In this document: piece after piece, positions 53,540 to 63,925 of the stretch
Position numbering within the stretch: the stretch's first letter is position 1
Layout of the letters: every line of letters starts with the position of its first letter
Assembly: GCF_963678865.1 (NCBI RefSeq)
Contig: NZ_OY787459.1
Span: 524,501-588,500 of the forward strand
Origin: Maridesulfovibrio sp.
GTDB lineage: Bacteria > Desulfobacterota > Desulfovibrionia > Desulfovibrionales > Desulfovibrionaceae
Length of the DNA stretch: 64,000 bases
Reading direction: 5' to 3'
The notes under the pieces: generated by a model
What the model saw: the letters and a program-made list of their open reading frames with translations, nothing else
Databases searched by the model: none
What the model was told of the DNA's origin: nothing
Translations under genes and position numbers: made by a program

Positions 53540-55595
53540 CTCCGCCTCCGATTTCTTCTACGACTTTCACTGTCAGCACAGTACCTTTTCCGGGTTCACT
53601 GTTTATTTTGAGATCAGCATTGATACGCTCTGACCGTTCACGTATTCCGCGTAACCCCATACCGCCCGTAGGCAAAGCTGCCGGATCAAAACCTTGACCG
53701 TCATCAATAATCTGTAGAATTGTCTCGCCTTCGGCAAAATCAACCTGAACAGTAACGGATTCCGCCTTGGAGTGCTTGGTAGAATTATTCAAGGCCTCAA
53801 TGGCGATACGGAAAAGCTCTTCCTCTACCCGCAAAGGCAGACGTCTTTCATCTCCTTCCACAAAAAGATCCGCTTCTAGGCCGGAACGGATTTCAACAGA
53901 ATTCAAACGAGCCTGAATAGCCCCCACAAGACCTTCACTCTCCATCTCCGGAGGGTGCAGGTCGAAAATAAGGGAACGCATGTCGCGCATACCCTGCTGA
54001 GCCATGCCCTGCAAAGCTTTGAGCTGTTCGATTGCGGCCTTATCTTTGCCGGATTCAAGGGAACGCACGGCAGCATCGGAACAAAAAGTAATCGCATAAA
54101 GAGCCTGTGTAACAGAATCATGCAGCTCACGAGCCAGCCTCTGGCGCTCACCCTGTACAACCAGCTTTTCACTCTGCTCAAACATACGGCTGTTACGCAG
54201 GGCAAGAACCGCCTGCGCTGCGAACATTTCCATAATACGCTTGTCCGCGCGATCAAACCCGCCGCTCTTATTGGAAACCATGAGCAGCCCAAGCTTCTTA
54301 TGACCTTCCAGCAAAGGAACAATTATGAGGGTGCGTATTTCATTGCTGCGCTCTGCTTCAGGTATTTCGCTTTGGGCATCACGTACGATTGTGGTTTCAG
54401 CTCTTTTAAAAACATTACCGTAAAAACTATTATCCACCGGATAGAAATCCATGGGACATCTGGGCGAACCGGAATAACAGACACAATGGAGTGAATCTCC
54501 CTCCAGAAGCATAAGAGCACTTCCCATCCCGTTTACAATCGTCCGGGCTTCATCGGCAATTAGACCGAGAACACTGCCGTTCTTGCCTTCAGGACTCTCA
54601 AGAAGGACATTCGCGACCCGGCGCAGACTTTCACTCTCCATAAGCTGGCGTTTGGTCTGACGTGCAGCAGCCGCACTCTCGATAGCTACAGCTACGGTAT
54701 TCAGTATACCGCCTATAAGCTCAGTAGTAGCATCATCAAAAGTGAATCCGGGCTGATCGGAAGAAACGAGCGCCACGCCGACCATGCGTCCGCTATTGGT
54801 AATATGAAAAAGAGAGGCACTGCCGGAACGCACAGCAGCAGGAAGGATATCCGCAAAAGACCGGCTGGCTTTGTTCGAAGAACAGAACCCGTAACTCTTG
54901 CCGTCAACTCCGCTGAGGCTGTTGCCGGAGGGACAAAGGCGTAAGCCCTGCAAAGCACTTTGGCACTCCTTAGATCCATAGCCGAATCCGGCACAGGGAG
55001 CGAGACCGCCAGTCTCAGGATCAACCAGAAAAATAGTACAACACCCCTCACCTACAGTTCCGGCCAGAACCTCGGCCAGTCGGCTTAAAACCTCATCCGG
55101 GTCAAGGGCGCTGGTTACAGTTCGCGAAGCTTCCAGCAGCAACTTGTTGCGAACATGTTCGGCATTCAATCGGGACAGGAGCATACTGGAATAACGGTCC
55201 GTGGTAAGGCTGAGAACTTTACGGTAAAAAATCTCCAGCTCTTCCAGATACTCAAAATACTCAGCCTGATCTGTATAGAAATTCTGACCGGCAATAATAC
55301 AAGCCTGCTTGCCGAGCATGGTTCCTTCAACCACGTCACGGATACCCACGCCCCGATCAAGCTTGATCGAAGCACAGCTTTTAAAATAATTTTCCAATGG
55401 AACAAGATCACCACGGGTAAAGCATTCAAAAATCATGGACGCTCCCCCCCCGGCTATGCGTTTACGCTCTTCAGAATTTATCGCTCCGTACCAGCGCGGC
55501 TGATACTCAAGCAGTAAAGCGGCATACATCCCTGAGACTGCATTTATATTTTCCAGCAGGTATGTGCCGATTTCTTTTAATTTTTCATTTTTCAT
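53532..55595 (-). CDS. GAF-domain histidine kinase, NarX/DevS-like
   Basis: This sensor kinase of about 687 residues appears soluble. An N-terminal helical region is followed by two GAF domains (about 150-320 and 330-470), with Cys residues near 'EGCCTIFLVDPE' that may bind a redox cofactor. A HisKA_3 dimerisation helix with phospho-His follows ('QRLARELHDSVTQALYAI'). The ATPase part has 'EALNNSTKHSKAESVTVQVD', 'DDGQGFDP' and 'GGMGLRGIRERSERI'. It phosphorylates the coupled NarL-type regulator. I chose ATG 55595; a TTG at 55616 is also in frame. Confidence 0.92.
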   Translation of the reverse strand: MKNEKLKEIGTYLLENINAVSGMYAALLLEYQPRWYGAINSEERKRIAGGGASMIFECFTRGDLVPLENYFKSCASIKLDRGVGIRDVVEGTMLGKQACIIAGQNFYTDQAEYFEYLEELEIFYRKVLSLTTDRYSSMLLSRLNAEHVRNKLLLEASRTVTSALDPDEVLSRLAEVLAGTVGEGCCTIFLVDPETGGLAPCAGFGYGSKECQSALQGLRLCPSGNSLSGVDGKSYGFCSSNKASRSFADILPAAVRSGSASLFHITNSGRMVGVALVSSDQPGFTFDDATTELIGGILNTVAVAIESAAAARQTKRQLMESESLRRVANVLLESPEGKNGSVLGLIADEARTIVNGMGSALMLLEGDSLHCVCYSGSPRCPMDFYPVDNSFYGNVFKRAETTIVRDAQSEIPEAERSNEIRTLIIVPLLEGHKKLGLLMVSNKSGGFDRADKRIMEMFAAQAVLALRNSRMFEQSEKLVVQGERQRLARELHDSVTQALYAITFCSDAAVRSLESGKDKAAIEQLKALQGMAQQGMRDMRSLIFDLHPPEMESEGLVGAIQARLNSVEIRSGLEADLFVEGDERRLPLRVEEELFRIAIEALNNSTKHSKAESVTVQVDFAEGETILQIIDDGQGFDPAALPTGGMGLRGIRERSERINADLKINSEPGKGTVLTVKVVEEIGGGDE

Positions 55596-55772
55596 ATTAT
55601 TATCCGAACCATTCAATAAAAAGTAAACTCACACTTGAATCTAATAAATTTTTTTAGCACACCCGAGACTGGATACGAATCAGACAAAAAGATGAACCCA
55701 TTAATTGCAATTTCTTTTAAAATTAAATAATTACCTAAAACCTAAAGTAACACTTTAAAAAAGAAACCCTTC

Positions 55773-56477
55773 ATGAAAAATAAAACTGTCCTGATAACCG
55801 GAGGCAATAAAGGAATCGGCCTTGAACTGACAGAGATGTTCATCGCGGACGGCGCAGATGTAATCGTTGCAGCCCGCGACTTCTCAAGCTTTAAGTTCAA
55901 TGATCACCCGCAGGTACGCACAGAAGTCTTCGACTTTGCTAACGTGGCGGACATCCCGGATTTCATCAGCAGTCTGCCTGCAATAGATGTGTTGATCAAC
56001 AATGCCGGGGTGATGTTCGCGACTCCGTATGATGAATACACAGCTGAGAGCGTGGATCAAATCCTCAAAATCAATATTGAGGCTCCGGTGACATTGATCA
56101 CCGCAGTATCCAAATCCATGAAAGACCGAAAGTACGGACGTATTGTAAACAACGCATCTATAGCCGGTCAAATAGGACATCCCGACATCTGGTACGGGAT
56201 AACCAAAGCCGGGGTCATCAACATGACCAAAAGCTTTGCCAAGCTCCTCGGACCGCATGGAATCGTAATCAATGCCGTTGCCCCCGGACCTATAGCAACA
56301 GACATGCTGCACACCATCCCCCAAGCCAGAAAGGATGCAATCAAGGCCGCCGTCTATACAGGTCGCTTCGGTAATCCGGAAGAAGTAGCCGCAGCCATGC
56401 ACTGGCTGGCAACAGACTGCCCGGAATACATTAATGGAACCTGCATTGATATAAATAACGGCTCCTTTCCAAGATAA
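55773..56477 (+). CDS. SDR-family oxidoreductase
   Basis: This 234-residue short-chain dehydrogenase/reductase binds NAD(P) through 'VLITGGNKGIGLELTEMF'. It has 'VLINNAGVM', Ser in 'IVNNASIAGQIG' and the catalytic 'YGITKAGV'. It resembles FabG-like enzymes. It is divergent from the GAF kinase and stands alone. The substrate is unknown. Confidence 0.93.
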   Translation: MKNKTVLITGGNKGIGLELTEMFIADGADVIVAARDFSSFKFNDHPQVRTEVFDFANVADIPDFISSLPAIDVLINNAGVMFATPYDEYTAESVDQILKINIEAPVTLITAVSKSMKDRKYGRIVNNASIAGQIGHPDIWYGITKAGVINMTKSFAKLLGPHGIVINAVAPGPIATDMLHTIPQARKDAIKAAVYTGRFGNPEEVAAAMHWLATDCPEYINGTCIDINNGSFPR

Positions 56478-56486
56478 GCAAAAAAA

Positions 56487-56510
56487 CGGGGAGATTTTTT
56501 AATCTCCCCG
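56487..56510 (-). terminator. terminator between convergent genes
   Basis: CGGGGAGAT and ATCTCCCCG flank a 6-base loop and a T-run follows on the minus strand. It serves the metallophosphoesterase gene and the SDR gene. Confidence 0.8.
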
Positions 56511-56521
56511 CATTGCTCCAC

Positions 56522-57631
56522 CTAAATTCTGACCTTCATCAGCACCACTTCCGGTCTGGATGTTGTTCTGAGCGGCGGTCCCCAGGTGCCGACGCCGCAA
56601 CTAATATAGTACTGGGTTTCTCCTTTTTGATACGTCCCGTACTCTTGCTCATAAAGCTTCTTCACAACCAGATTGAACGGAAAAAGCTGCCCGTTATGGG
56701 TATGTCCTGAGACCTGCAAAGCTACATTGTTCTGCTCAGCCTCATCAAGTCGATGCGGAGTATGGTCCATTAGAATAATAGGCAGGCTGTTTCCCTCAGG
56801 GATCACATTCTTCAGCGCAAACCGGGGGCCACCACTGCGCAGATTGGCAAAATCATTTCTCCCGACCAGCAAAAACTTATCATCCACAATGGAAGAACTG
56901 TCCCCCAAGACCTTAACACCCTGCTTTTCCAGCATACGCCGGGACCAACTGTTACCAAGGTAATATTCGTGATTTCCCAGCACCGCAAATTTGCCCAGTG
57001 GAGCCTTGATAAGTGCCAGCTCATCAGCAGCACCGCTCAATTCACTGTCATGGTCATCCAGAATATCCCCTACCATCAGCACAAGATCGGGATTCAGGGA
57101 ATTGACCATGTTAACAATTGCCCCCACACGGTCACGGGTCATAAGCTTTCCGGCATGCAGGTCGGAAAACATGACAACCCGGAACTCTTTGGCTCCCTTA
57201 GCTCCTTTGGAAAGATCAAAAGCAACTTCCTTCACGACCGGAGAGGTTGCATTGATATACCCGCCAACAGTCATCGCAATGGATATCAGGCAAAGCACAG
57301 CAAAAATTTTCAGTCTCGGAACCCTGATCCCGTCACCGAGCAATTTTATGCCCCAGCGGATGGGTTCAAAGCACAGCCCTACCGGAACCATACAAGCAAT
57401 GATAGCCGCCCAACTATAGCCAGCCCCCTGCATAAGAATCTTTACCAGATAGGGCAAAGATTCAGGGAAAAAAATAGTTACAGGAAGCACTAGGGTCATA
57501 ACATCCGTTGAAAGCAGCACCCCGCGCTTGATCTTGGGATTATCAACCAGCAATCTACATATCCAAAGCCGGATATACAGGTAAAAAACAATATAAGTGA
57601 TTGTTGCTCTTGTATAAAATGACATATTCAA
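56522..57631 (-). CDS. membrane metallophosphoesterase (YkuE-like)
   Basis: This 369-residue protein has several N-terminal membrane helices, then a calcineurin-like phosphoesterase domain from about 145. Metal-binding motifs are seen in order: 'MFSDLHAGKL' (DxH), 'VGDILDDHD' (GDxxD), 'VLGNHEYYLG' (GNHE) and 'VSGHTHNGQL' (GHTH). YkuE-type enzymes cleave phosphodiesters outside or at the membrane; here the substrate is unknown. Confidence 0.92.
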   Translation of the reverse strand: MNMSFYTRATITYIVFYLYIRLWICRLLVDNPKIKRGVLLSTDVMTLVLPVTIFFPESLPYLVKILMQGAGYSWAAIIACMVPVGLCFEPIRWGIKLLGDGIRVPRLKIFAVLCLISIAMTVGGYINATSPVVKEVAFDLSKGAKGAKEFRVVMFSDLHAGKLMTRDRVGAIVNMVNSLNPDLVLMVGDILDDHDSELSGAADELALIKAPLGKFAVLGNHEYYLGNSWSRRMLEKQGVKVLGDSSSIVDDKFLLVGRNDFANLRSGGPRFALKNVIPEGNSLPIILMDHTPHRLDEAEQNNVALQVSGHTHNGQLFPFNLVVKKLYEQEYGTYQKGETQYYISCGVGTWGPPLRTTSRPEVVLMKVRI

Positions 57632-57731
57632 CCTGACCGGTTTGGTCTTTTAATATTAGACTGGCTGTACTTTATACTAAGGGCCGACGCCTGTAAAAAC
57701 ATCAGACCAAACTCGTAATAATCGCAATAAA

Positions 57732-57760
57732 AAAGGCTGCACCGGAATGATGCAGCCTTT
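57732..57760 (-). terminator. terminator of dapB
   Basis: AAAGGCTGCA pairs with TGCAGCCTTT around a 9-base loop and is followed by T-rich sequence on the minus strand, just past the dapB stop. Confidence 0.85.
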
Positions 57761-57784
57761 GAAGATCAGCTATTCTCAAAAAAA

Positions 57785-58561
57785 CTAGAATACGTCAGCC
57801 ATATTATAAAGCTTACCGGGCTTCTGGTCTTTGAGCCAACGTGCTGCACGGAGAGCACCTTGTGCAAAGGTCTCACGGGAATGAGCGCGGTGGGTTACTT
57901 CAATACGTTCACCGGGTCCGAGAAAATAAGCAGTATGATCACCTACAACATCACCGCCGCGCACAGCCATTACACCAAGCTCATCCTTTGTTCTTGCGCC
58001 GACAATTCCGTCACGGGAATGCTTTTTAACTTCATCATAAACAAGACCGCGTGCTTCAGCCATGCATGCAGCGAGCTTAAGCGCGGTACCGCTGGGGGAA
58101 TCCACCTTTTTATTATGATGGATTTCAGTCATTTCCATATCATAAGCAGGGCCGAGCATGCGCACCAGTTCAGGCAGAATCTTAAGCAAAACATTAACAC
58201 CGACACTCATGTTCGGGGCAAGAAAGACAGGCACCTTCTTGGCGAATTCTTCCACCTGTGCCAGTTCTTCATTAGTCATGCCAGTAGTGCCTATAACGAC
58301 CGGGTTGCCGGTTACAGCAGCTGTTTCCAGAAGTTTCAGGGTTGCTGCCGGGGAAGTAAAATCCACCACGACCGCACCGGGAACCTTAGTCAGCACTTCT
58401 GCGGCATCGGTGCCGCAAACACAGCCAAGAGAATCAAGACCTTCTTCGCAGCCGGAACGCTCCATGACTGCTGCAAGTTTAAGATCATCACTCTGCTGTA
58501 CACAGCGAACCAGTGTGTCACCCATGCGGCCTTTCGCACCGATAATTACTACATCTGTCAT
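57785..58561 (-). CDS. dapB: 4-hydroxy-tetrahydrodipicolinate reductase
   Basis: This 258-residue DapB of the lysine/diaminopimelate pathway has N-terminal NAD(P)-binding '[19 protein letters not shown]' and '[20 protein letters not shown]'. The substrate-binding and catalytic part is '[20 protein letters not shown]'. Length is close to the E. coli enzyme (about 273). I chose ATG 58561 with AAGGAG; the longer reading to 58726 lies in an intergenic repeat. Confidence 0.97.
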   Translation of the reverse strand: MTDVVIIGAKGRMGDTLVRCVQQSDDLKLAAVMERSGCEEGLDSLGCVCGTDAAEVLTKVPGAVVVDFTSPAATLKLLETAAVTGNPVVIGTTGMTNEELAQVEEFAKKVPVFLAPNMSVGVNVLLKILPELVRMLGPAYDMEMTEIHHNKKVDSPSGTALKLAACMAEARGLVYDEVKKHSRDGIVGARTKDELGVMAVRGGDVVGDHTAYFLGPGERIEVTHRAHSRETFAQGALRAARWLKDQKPGKLYNMADVF

Positions 58562-58576
58562 ATTAGCTCCTTGAAA

Positions 58577-58703
58577 TTTGATGCGCTTCGCGCTTTTTAT
58601 GTACGGATTATGTCTCCGGCGGTTGTGGAAGGGAAAACTCTTGCAAGAGTTTTCCCCTCCACAGACCCCATCCCCTTCAGAACCTTTTAGTTTGCTTCGC
58701 ATA
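58577..58703. repeat. dispersed intergenic repeat, copy 1
   Basis: This copy holds modules shared with 60645-60846: GATGCGCTTCGCGCTTTT, TCTCCGGCGG, and the inverted match of CCCCAGACCTCATCCCTTCA. A perfect 26-bp palindrome (GGGAAAACTCTTG paired with its complement) is at 58631-58656. It lies between dapB and the ligA-like gene. Confidence 0.7.
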
Positions 58704-58786
58704 TAGCACACTAAAATAATCTTCAATATATGAAAGGCAAAAACTTAAATAAAGAATTTAAGCCACCGGAGACATTAAATTTTGCG

Positions 58787-60631
58787 TTACTCAGCGTTCA
58801 CTATATCCATAAACTCGACTTCAGTCATGATCTCAACGCCCTTTGCCTGAGCAGATTCAATCTTTTTGGATCCGACTTTACTGCCACAGACGAGAAAATC
58901 AGTCTTCCCGGAAACTGAAGTCTGGACTTTTGCGCCCAGACGTCTGGCCATGGCCTGCATGTCTTCACGGCTGCCCTGCTCCATCTTTCCGGTAAAAACT
59001 ATACCCTTTCCGCTAATGGGACTTTCCAAACTTTCCGTATCGGCAACTAATGGAGTCCTGCGCAGGTTGAAGTCGAACTCCAGCATGTGCAGGATAGTTT
59101 CCTTGATCGCCGCGATTCCTTCGGTCACCGAATGACTGGTAATATCGCCAAAGCCGTGCAGCTCAATGAGTTGCTCTTGTTTAACGTTAACCACGTCCTC
59201 CAGTTTGAAATACCCGAGCAGCTTGCGGCTGTCCGCTTTACCCAGATCAGGGATACCGAATGCAGCCAGAAAACGCCAATCATCAGTTTCCTTGGTCTTA
59301 CTGATATAAATGGCCTCCGCAAGATTCGCGGACTGAACCGGACCGAACCCCAACTTCTGAAAATCATCTTCCGCCATAGTGTAAACCGATTCAAGGGAAT
59401 TATACCCGGCCTTGACCAGTTTGGAGATGGTTTTCTTGCCAAACCAGTCTGCATTGCCCAATGTCTTGAACCAGTACTCAAGCCGCTGTTCTACACGGGC
59501 CGGACAGCTGAAATCAGGACATTTCAGAAAATCATTCTGCCAGAAAAGTTCCGCGCCGCAGGAAGGACATTCAGCAGGCAACTCCACATCCTGTGCGGGC
59601 TTGATAACTTCTTCAAGCTTGGGAATAACTTCGCCGCTGCGGATAATCCGGATAGTAGCACCGATGCCGATGGACTGGTCACGCAACATCCCGGCATTAT
59701 GGGCAGTAACATTACGGATAGTCGCGCCGGATACAGACACGGGCTTAACCTCCATAACCGGGGTTACCGCACCCATACGGCCAACCTGCCAACGAATTCC
59801 CTCAACTTCTGTTACCGCCGATTCGCCTTTCTTTTTAATTGCAATCTGCCAGCGGTAATGGTGGGCAGTGGCTCCAAGACGTTCCTGAAGCGCAGTGTCT
59901 GTCACCTCGGCAACCATGCCGTCCAAGGGATAATCAGTAGCCGCCCAGAGTTCGTCCGTAATTTCCCAGACCCGGCTGACCAATTCTGCTCCGTCCACCA
60001 TTTTCTTCGGTAAAGTACTGTAAGGAACGAAACGCACAGCCTCATCCTGCAAAGCCTGCTTGGCAGCTTCATTCACCTTATCCGAAGTAATGATACCGAC
60101 AACCATGTTGCGCGGATGCTCAAAGGAATCAGCAAGATGTTCAGTAAAATATTCCTGACTGCAGACAATTTCGCCCACACCCTGTGCCCGTCCGCCAACA
60201 GCGACCACACCCTTGGCAAAGGCACTGGAAATTTCATAGCCTACTTCACCGTTACCGCGGGTGGCAAAAACCTTACCGTCATCACGGGCAGCCAGACCAT
60301 CCAGCTTCGGCGTAATCCGGTAGCTCACATTTTTGATGCCCATAGCTTTCGCTTCCTTTTCCACACGGGAAACAAACCGCTCAAGCTCTTCAGTGGTGTA
60401 AGCTTTCTCGGTAGATAGCATAGGCCTTGGGTGGCGCACCTCAACCTTTTCGCTGAAACTTTCAGGCTCTACATTGCTCAAAAACCGGTTTTCAGGATCA
60501 AGGTCACGCAGCTGCTCAGTCAACTCATCATAGCGGGCATCACTGATGGTAGGCATACCGCGACGGTAAGCTTCATTATGCTTCTCAAGAAGCGCAACTA
60601 ACTCTTTAATTTCTTTGTTTTTACTTTTCAC
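58787..60631 (-). CDS. NAD-dependent DNA ligase, divergent
   Basis: This 614-residue ligase has all usual LigA parts in order. The NAD-binding helices carry 'GMPTISDARYDELTEQL', the adenylation Lys109 is in 'ITPKLDGLAAR', an OB fold follows, and the zinc finger is 'CPSCG...CPDFSC'. HhH repeats and a BRCT domain ('GKGIVFTGKMEQGSREDMQA') close the protein. It is shorter than typical LigA (about 670), and the segment after KLDG is divergent ('GVGEIVCSQEYF' where 'VRGEV' is usual). It may be a second ligase rather than the housekeeping one. Confidence 0.9.
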   Translation of the reverse strand: MKSKNKEIKELVALLEKHNEAYRRGMPTISDARYDELTEQLRDLDPENRFLSNVEPESFSEKVEVRHPRPMLSTEKAYTTEELERFVSRVEKEAKAMGIKNVSYRITPKLDGLAARDDGKVFATRGNGEVGYEISSAFAKGVVAVGGRAQGVGEIVCSQEYFTEHLADSFEHPRNMVVGIITSDKVNEAAKQALQDEAVRFVPYSTLPKKMVDGAELVSRVWEITDELWAATDYPLDGMVAEVTDTALQERLGATAHHYRWQIAIKKKGESAVTEVEGIRWQVGRMGAVTPVMEVKPVSVSGATIRNVTAHNAGMLRDQSIGIGATIRIIRSGEVIPKLEEVIKPAQDVELPAECPSCGAELFWQNDFLKCPDFSCPARVEQRLEYWFKTLGNADWFGKKTISKLVKAGYNSLESVYTMAEDDFQKLGFGPVQSANLAEAIYISKTKETDDWRFLAAFGIPDLGKADSRKLLGYFKLEDVVNVKQEQLIELHGFGDITSHSVTEGIAAIKETILHMLEFDFNLRRTPLVADTESLESPISGKGIVFTGKMEQGSREDMQAMARRLGAKVQTSVSGKTDFLVCGSKVGSKKIESAQAKGVEIMTEVEFMDIVNAE

Positions 60632-60644
60632 AGTTACTTATTAT

Positions 60645-60846
60645 TTTGATGCGCTACGCGCTTTTATTGGTGAAGATGCCTCCGGCGGCTCTCCGAGAGC
60701 TTAACCACTTTTTGTAAAAAGGAGTTAAGAATCCCAAAAACTTTTGCTGAGACTTCGCCGTTTTTTATTCGAAGATCGTCATAGTAAGCCACTTGCAAAG
60801 CATACTAAATGGTTTTGAAGGGATGAGGTCTGGGGAAGGCATCCCT
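60645..60846. repeat. dispersed intergenic repeat, copy 2
   Basis: This copy has GATGCGCTACGCGCTTTT, GCCTCCGGCGGC, ACTTTTTGTAAAAAGGAGT and, at its end, ACTAAATGGTTTTGAAGGGA, which matches copy 1 in inverted orientation. It fills the gap between the ligA-like gene and the channel gene, so the ligase is flanked on both sides. Confidence 0.7.
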
Positions 60847-61882
60847 ACAAAATTTTACTGATAGCGGAAAGGTCGGAAATTTTGCCTACGGTAAGCAGGG
60901 TATCCCCCGCTTCGATGACTTCTTTCGGTCCGGGATTAAAGACCATTTCACCGCTTCCTTTGCGGATGGCGATGATAATCAGATTGAAACGGGGACGAAT
61001 CTTGGATTCAATCAGGTCCATGCCGACCAGCTCGGAAGAATCGGTAACGAAAAGCTCTTCCATCTGCAAGTCGATTTTACCGCGCATGGCAATATCCAAA
61101 AAGTTTGTGACTGTAGGCCGCAATACGGACTGGGCCATGCGTATTCCGCCGATTGTATGAGGCAACACAACCCGGTTTGCCCCGGCAAACTCAAGCCGGG
61201 AAATGCTGGTTGTGTCATTACCACGGGCAATAATATTCAAATTTACATTGGACTGACGGGCAATCAGAGTCACATATACATTGGCCGCTTCATCTGAAAG
61301 AGCGGCAATAAGAGTCTTGGCACTATCAATACCGGCCAGCTTTAGGGTTTCATCGCTGGTGGCATCGCCTTCGACACAGGCAATTCCGGCAATTTCCATC
61401 TGGGTGATAAGATCAGGATTGTTTTCAATAACAACCACATCCAATCCTTCATCCATGACTTCCCCGGTAACGATGGCACCGATACGCCCATAACCGCAGA
61501 CAATAATATGATTCTTGAGTTTTCCGATTGTTTTCTGCATCCTGCGTCTCCCTAGAATTGTCTGCAACCGCCCTTCCACCAGCAACTGGGAAAAGGCACC
61601 GATCAAATATGCAAAACCACCCACACCGCCGAGGATCAGGAAGGACGTAAACAGCCTGCCGTCATCCGACAAAGGCAGAACTTCCATAAACCCCACAGTG
61701 GAAAGGGTGATCACAACCATGTAGAAGCTGTTTAAAAAATTCCAGCCCTCAAGCCACATGTAGCCGATAATGCCGCCGAAAAAAACAAGCGTCATGTAAA
61801 TGAAACCGGCGATGAGTCCCCAGAACATTCCGAATTCCCGCCTCAAGCGGAGCAGCCTAACAAACAGGGATTTGGATTTCAT
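60845..61882 (-). CDS. potassium channel protein with TrkA domains
   Basis: This 345-residue K+ channel subunit has two membrane helices flanking the pore loop, then a TrkA-N/RCK domain ('IVCGYGRIGAIVTGEVMDEG', binding NAD) and a TrkA-C domain. The pore reads 'ITLSTVGFMEVLPLS', where the canonical filter is TVGYG; here Tyr is Phe and the second Gly is Met. The fold otherwise matches MthK-like channels. Confidence 0.9.
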   Translation of the reverse strand: MKSKSLFVRLLRLRREFGMFWGLIAGFIYMTLVFFGGIIGYMWLEGWNFLNSFYMVVITLSTVGFMEVLPLSDDGRLFTSFLILGGVGGFAYLIGAFSQLLVEGRLQTILGRRRMQKTIGKLKNHIIVCGYGRIGAIVTGEVMDEGLDVVVIENNPDLITQMEIAGIACVEGDATSDETLKLAGIDSAKTLIAALSDEAANVYVTLIARQSNVNLNIIARGNDTTSISRLEFAGANRVVLPHTIGGIRMAQSVLRPTVTNFLDIAMRGKIDLQMEELFVTDSSELVGMDLIESKIRPRFNLIIIAIRKGSGEMVFNPGPKEVIEAGDTLLTVGKISDLSAISKIL

Positions 61883-61918
61883 TCCTGACAGTCCAAGTTG
61901 ATAGTTAACCGGCAGAGA

Positions 61919-63925
61919 TTATCCAAGACTGAGAATCTTCTCCCGCAAATTTTGAATCCGGTCACGCAACTCGGCAGCTTTTTCAAACTCAAGTTCTGCT
62001 GCATATTTACGCATATCCTTTTCAAGTTTGCGTACTTCTTTTTCCATTTTTGCAGGATCAAGTCCATACTCGGCCACGTCTTCAGCCGCGATTTTGACTT
62101 CGCTGCCCGACCAGTTGTCAGAATACAATGTTCCCAGCATATTATCCAGTGATTTAGCGATAGTCTGGGGCACGATGCCGTGCTCCTCGTTATGCTCAAT
62201 CTGCTTGGCCCGGCGGCGGTAGGTCTCGTCAATAGCCGTGCGCATGGATTTGGTAACATTGTCCGCATAAAGGATAACCCTTCCTTCAGAGTTTCGGGCC
62301 GCACGCCCGAAGGTCTGAATCAATGAACGGGTGGAGCGCAGAAAGCCTTCCTTATCCGCATCAAGGATAGCAACAAGGGAAACTTCCGGGATATCAAGAC
62401 CTTCACGCAAAAGGTTAATACCCACGAGGGCCACAAATTCCCCGGCGCGCAAAGACTGAATAATCGCCATGCGTTCCATGGTATCAATATCCGAGTGCAG
62501 ATATTTGGCCTCCACACCCATCTGATTAAAATAATCGGTCAGGTCTTCAGCCATACGCTTGGTCAAAGTGGTGATCAATACCCGCTCACCACGCTTCTCA
62601 CGTTCCTTGCATTCGGCCAGCAGATCGTCCATTTGCCCCTTGACCGGGCGAACTTCAATCTCGGGATCAAGCAATCCGGTGGGCCGAATAATCTGTTCGA
62701 CCACCAGGCCTTGCGCCCGTTCCATTTCCCATGGCCCGGGAGTCGCGGAAACATAGACGGCCTGCCCTATTTTATCAAGAAATTCTTCAAAAGATAACGG
62801 CCTGTTATCCAGCGCAGAAGGCAGCCTGAAACCGAAGTTGACCAGCGTTGTTTTACGCGAACGGTCGCCATTATACATAGCACCCACCTGCGGAACGGCA
62901 ATATGCGATTCATCCATAAACAGCAGAAAATCATCAGGAAAATAATGGATAAGAGTTGCCGGAGGCTCACCTTCCTTACGTCCATCCAAATGGCGGGAAT
63001 AATTTTCAATTCCGTTGCAGTAACCGATTTCTTCGATCATCTCCAGATCATACATGGTGCGCTGCTCAATTCGCTGCGCCTCTATCAGCTTGTTATCTTT
63101 TTTGTACGCGGTCAAAGTTTCAGTCAGCTCATTGCGGATGTCCTCACGCGCACGCTCAAGGTTATCCTGATCCGATACAAAGTGACTGGCCGGATAAATT
63201 ACCGTCTTGCGTCTTCGTCCTGTGACTTCACCGGTCAGGGGATCGGTCTCAAGGATGGAATCAATTTCATCACCGAAGAATTCAATACGCAGGGCCTGCT
63301 CTCGGCTGTAAGCAGGAATAATCTCAATTACATCGCCTCGCACCCGAAAAGTTCCGCGGTGAAAATCGTAATCGTTACGCTCGTACTGCACTTCCACCAG
63401 CCGGTCCATAAGCTTTTCCATGGACATTTCCTGTCCCTCTTCTACCGGGATGATCATCTTAGCGTAGAATTCAGGAGAGCCGAGACCGTAAATGCAGGAA
63501 ACAGAAGCCACGATAATAACATCCCTGCGGGTCAGCAAAGCATGGGTGGCCGAATGCCGGAGTTTATCAATATCATCGTTAATGGATGAATCTTTTTCAA
63601 TATAAGTATCTGAATGCGGCAGATAGGCTTCCGGCTGGTAGTAATCGTAATAGCTGACAAAATATTCAACCGCATTATGGGGGAACAACGCCTTGAATTC
63701 ATTAAAAAGCTGGGCGGCCAGAGTTTTGTTGGGCGCCATCACCAATGTGGGGCGGTTCAACTCTTTAATCACGTTGGCCATGGCAAAAGTCTTACCCGTA
63801 CCTGTTGCCCCGAGCAGGATCTGATCCCGCACACCGTGCCTGATATTTTCAACCAGTTGTTTCACCGCTTCAGGCTGGTCGCCTTTAAGCGTATAATCAC
63901 TGACAAGCTCAAAATTGTTCGCCAT
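61919..63925 (-). CDS. uvrB: UvrABC excinuclease subunit B
   Basis: This 668-residue UvrB is the central damage-recognition helicase of nucleotide excision repair. Seen features are Walker A '[16 protein letters not shown]', the '[20 protein letters not shown]' β-hairpin region, '[13 protein letters not shown]', '[14 protein letters not shown]', '[20 protein letters not shown]' and a C-terminal UVR motif ('[20 protein letters not shown]'). Length matches the family. Positions 63926-64000 upstream hold its promoter region. Confidence 0.98.
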   Translation of the reverse strand: MANNFELVSDYTLKGDQPEAVKQLVENIRHGVRDQILLGATGTGKTFAMANVIKELNRPTLVMAPNKTLAAQLFNEFKALFPHNAVEYFVSYYDYYQPEAYLPHSDTYIEKDSSINDDIDKLRHSATHALLTRRDVIIVASVSCIYGLGSPEFYAKMIIPVEEGQEMSMEKLMDRLVEVQYERNDYDFHRGTFRVRGDVIEIIPAYSREQALRIEFFGDEIDSILETDPLTGEVTGRRRKTVIYPASHFVSDQDNLERAREDIRNELTETLTAYKKDNKLIEAQRIEQRTMYDLEMIEEIGYCNGIENYSRHLDGRKEGEPPATLIHYFPDDFLLFMDESHIAVPQVGAMYNGDRSRKTTLVNFGFRLPSALDNRPLSFEEFLDKIGQAVYVSATPGPWEMERAQGLVVEQIIRPTGLLDPEIEVRPVKGQMDDLLAECKEREKRGERVLITTLTKRMAEDLTDYFNQMGVEAKYLHSDIDTMERMAIIQSLRAGEFVALVGINLLREGLDIPEVSLVAILDADKEGFLRSTRSLIQTFGRAARNSEGRVILYADNVTKSMRTAIDETYRRRAKQIEHNEEHGIVPQTIAKSLDNMLGTLYSDNWSGSEVKIAAEDVAEYGLDPAKMEKEVRKLEKDMRKYAAELEFEKAAELRDRIQNLREKILSLG

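Noticed and set aside
57860..58690. Plus-strand frame of 276 codons opposite dapB
   Set aside because: No ribosome binding site or domain; the dapB motifs are complete on the minus strand.
59087..60013. Long plus-strand frame (308 codons) opposite the ligase gene
   Set aside because: No domain; the ligase on the other strand is unambiguous.
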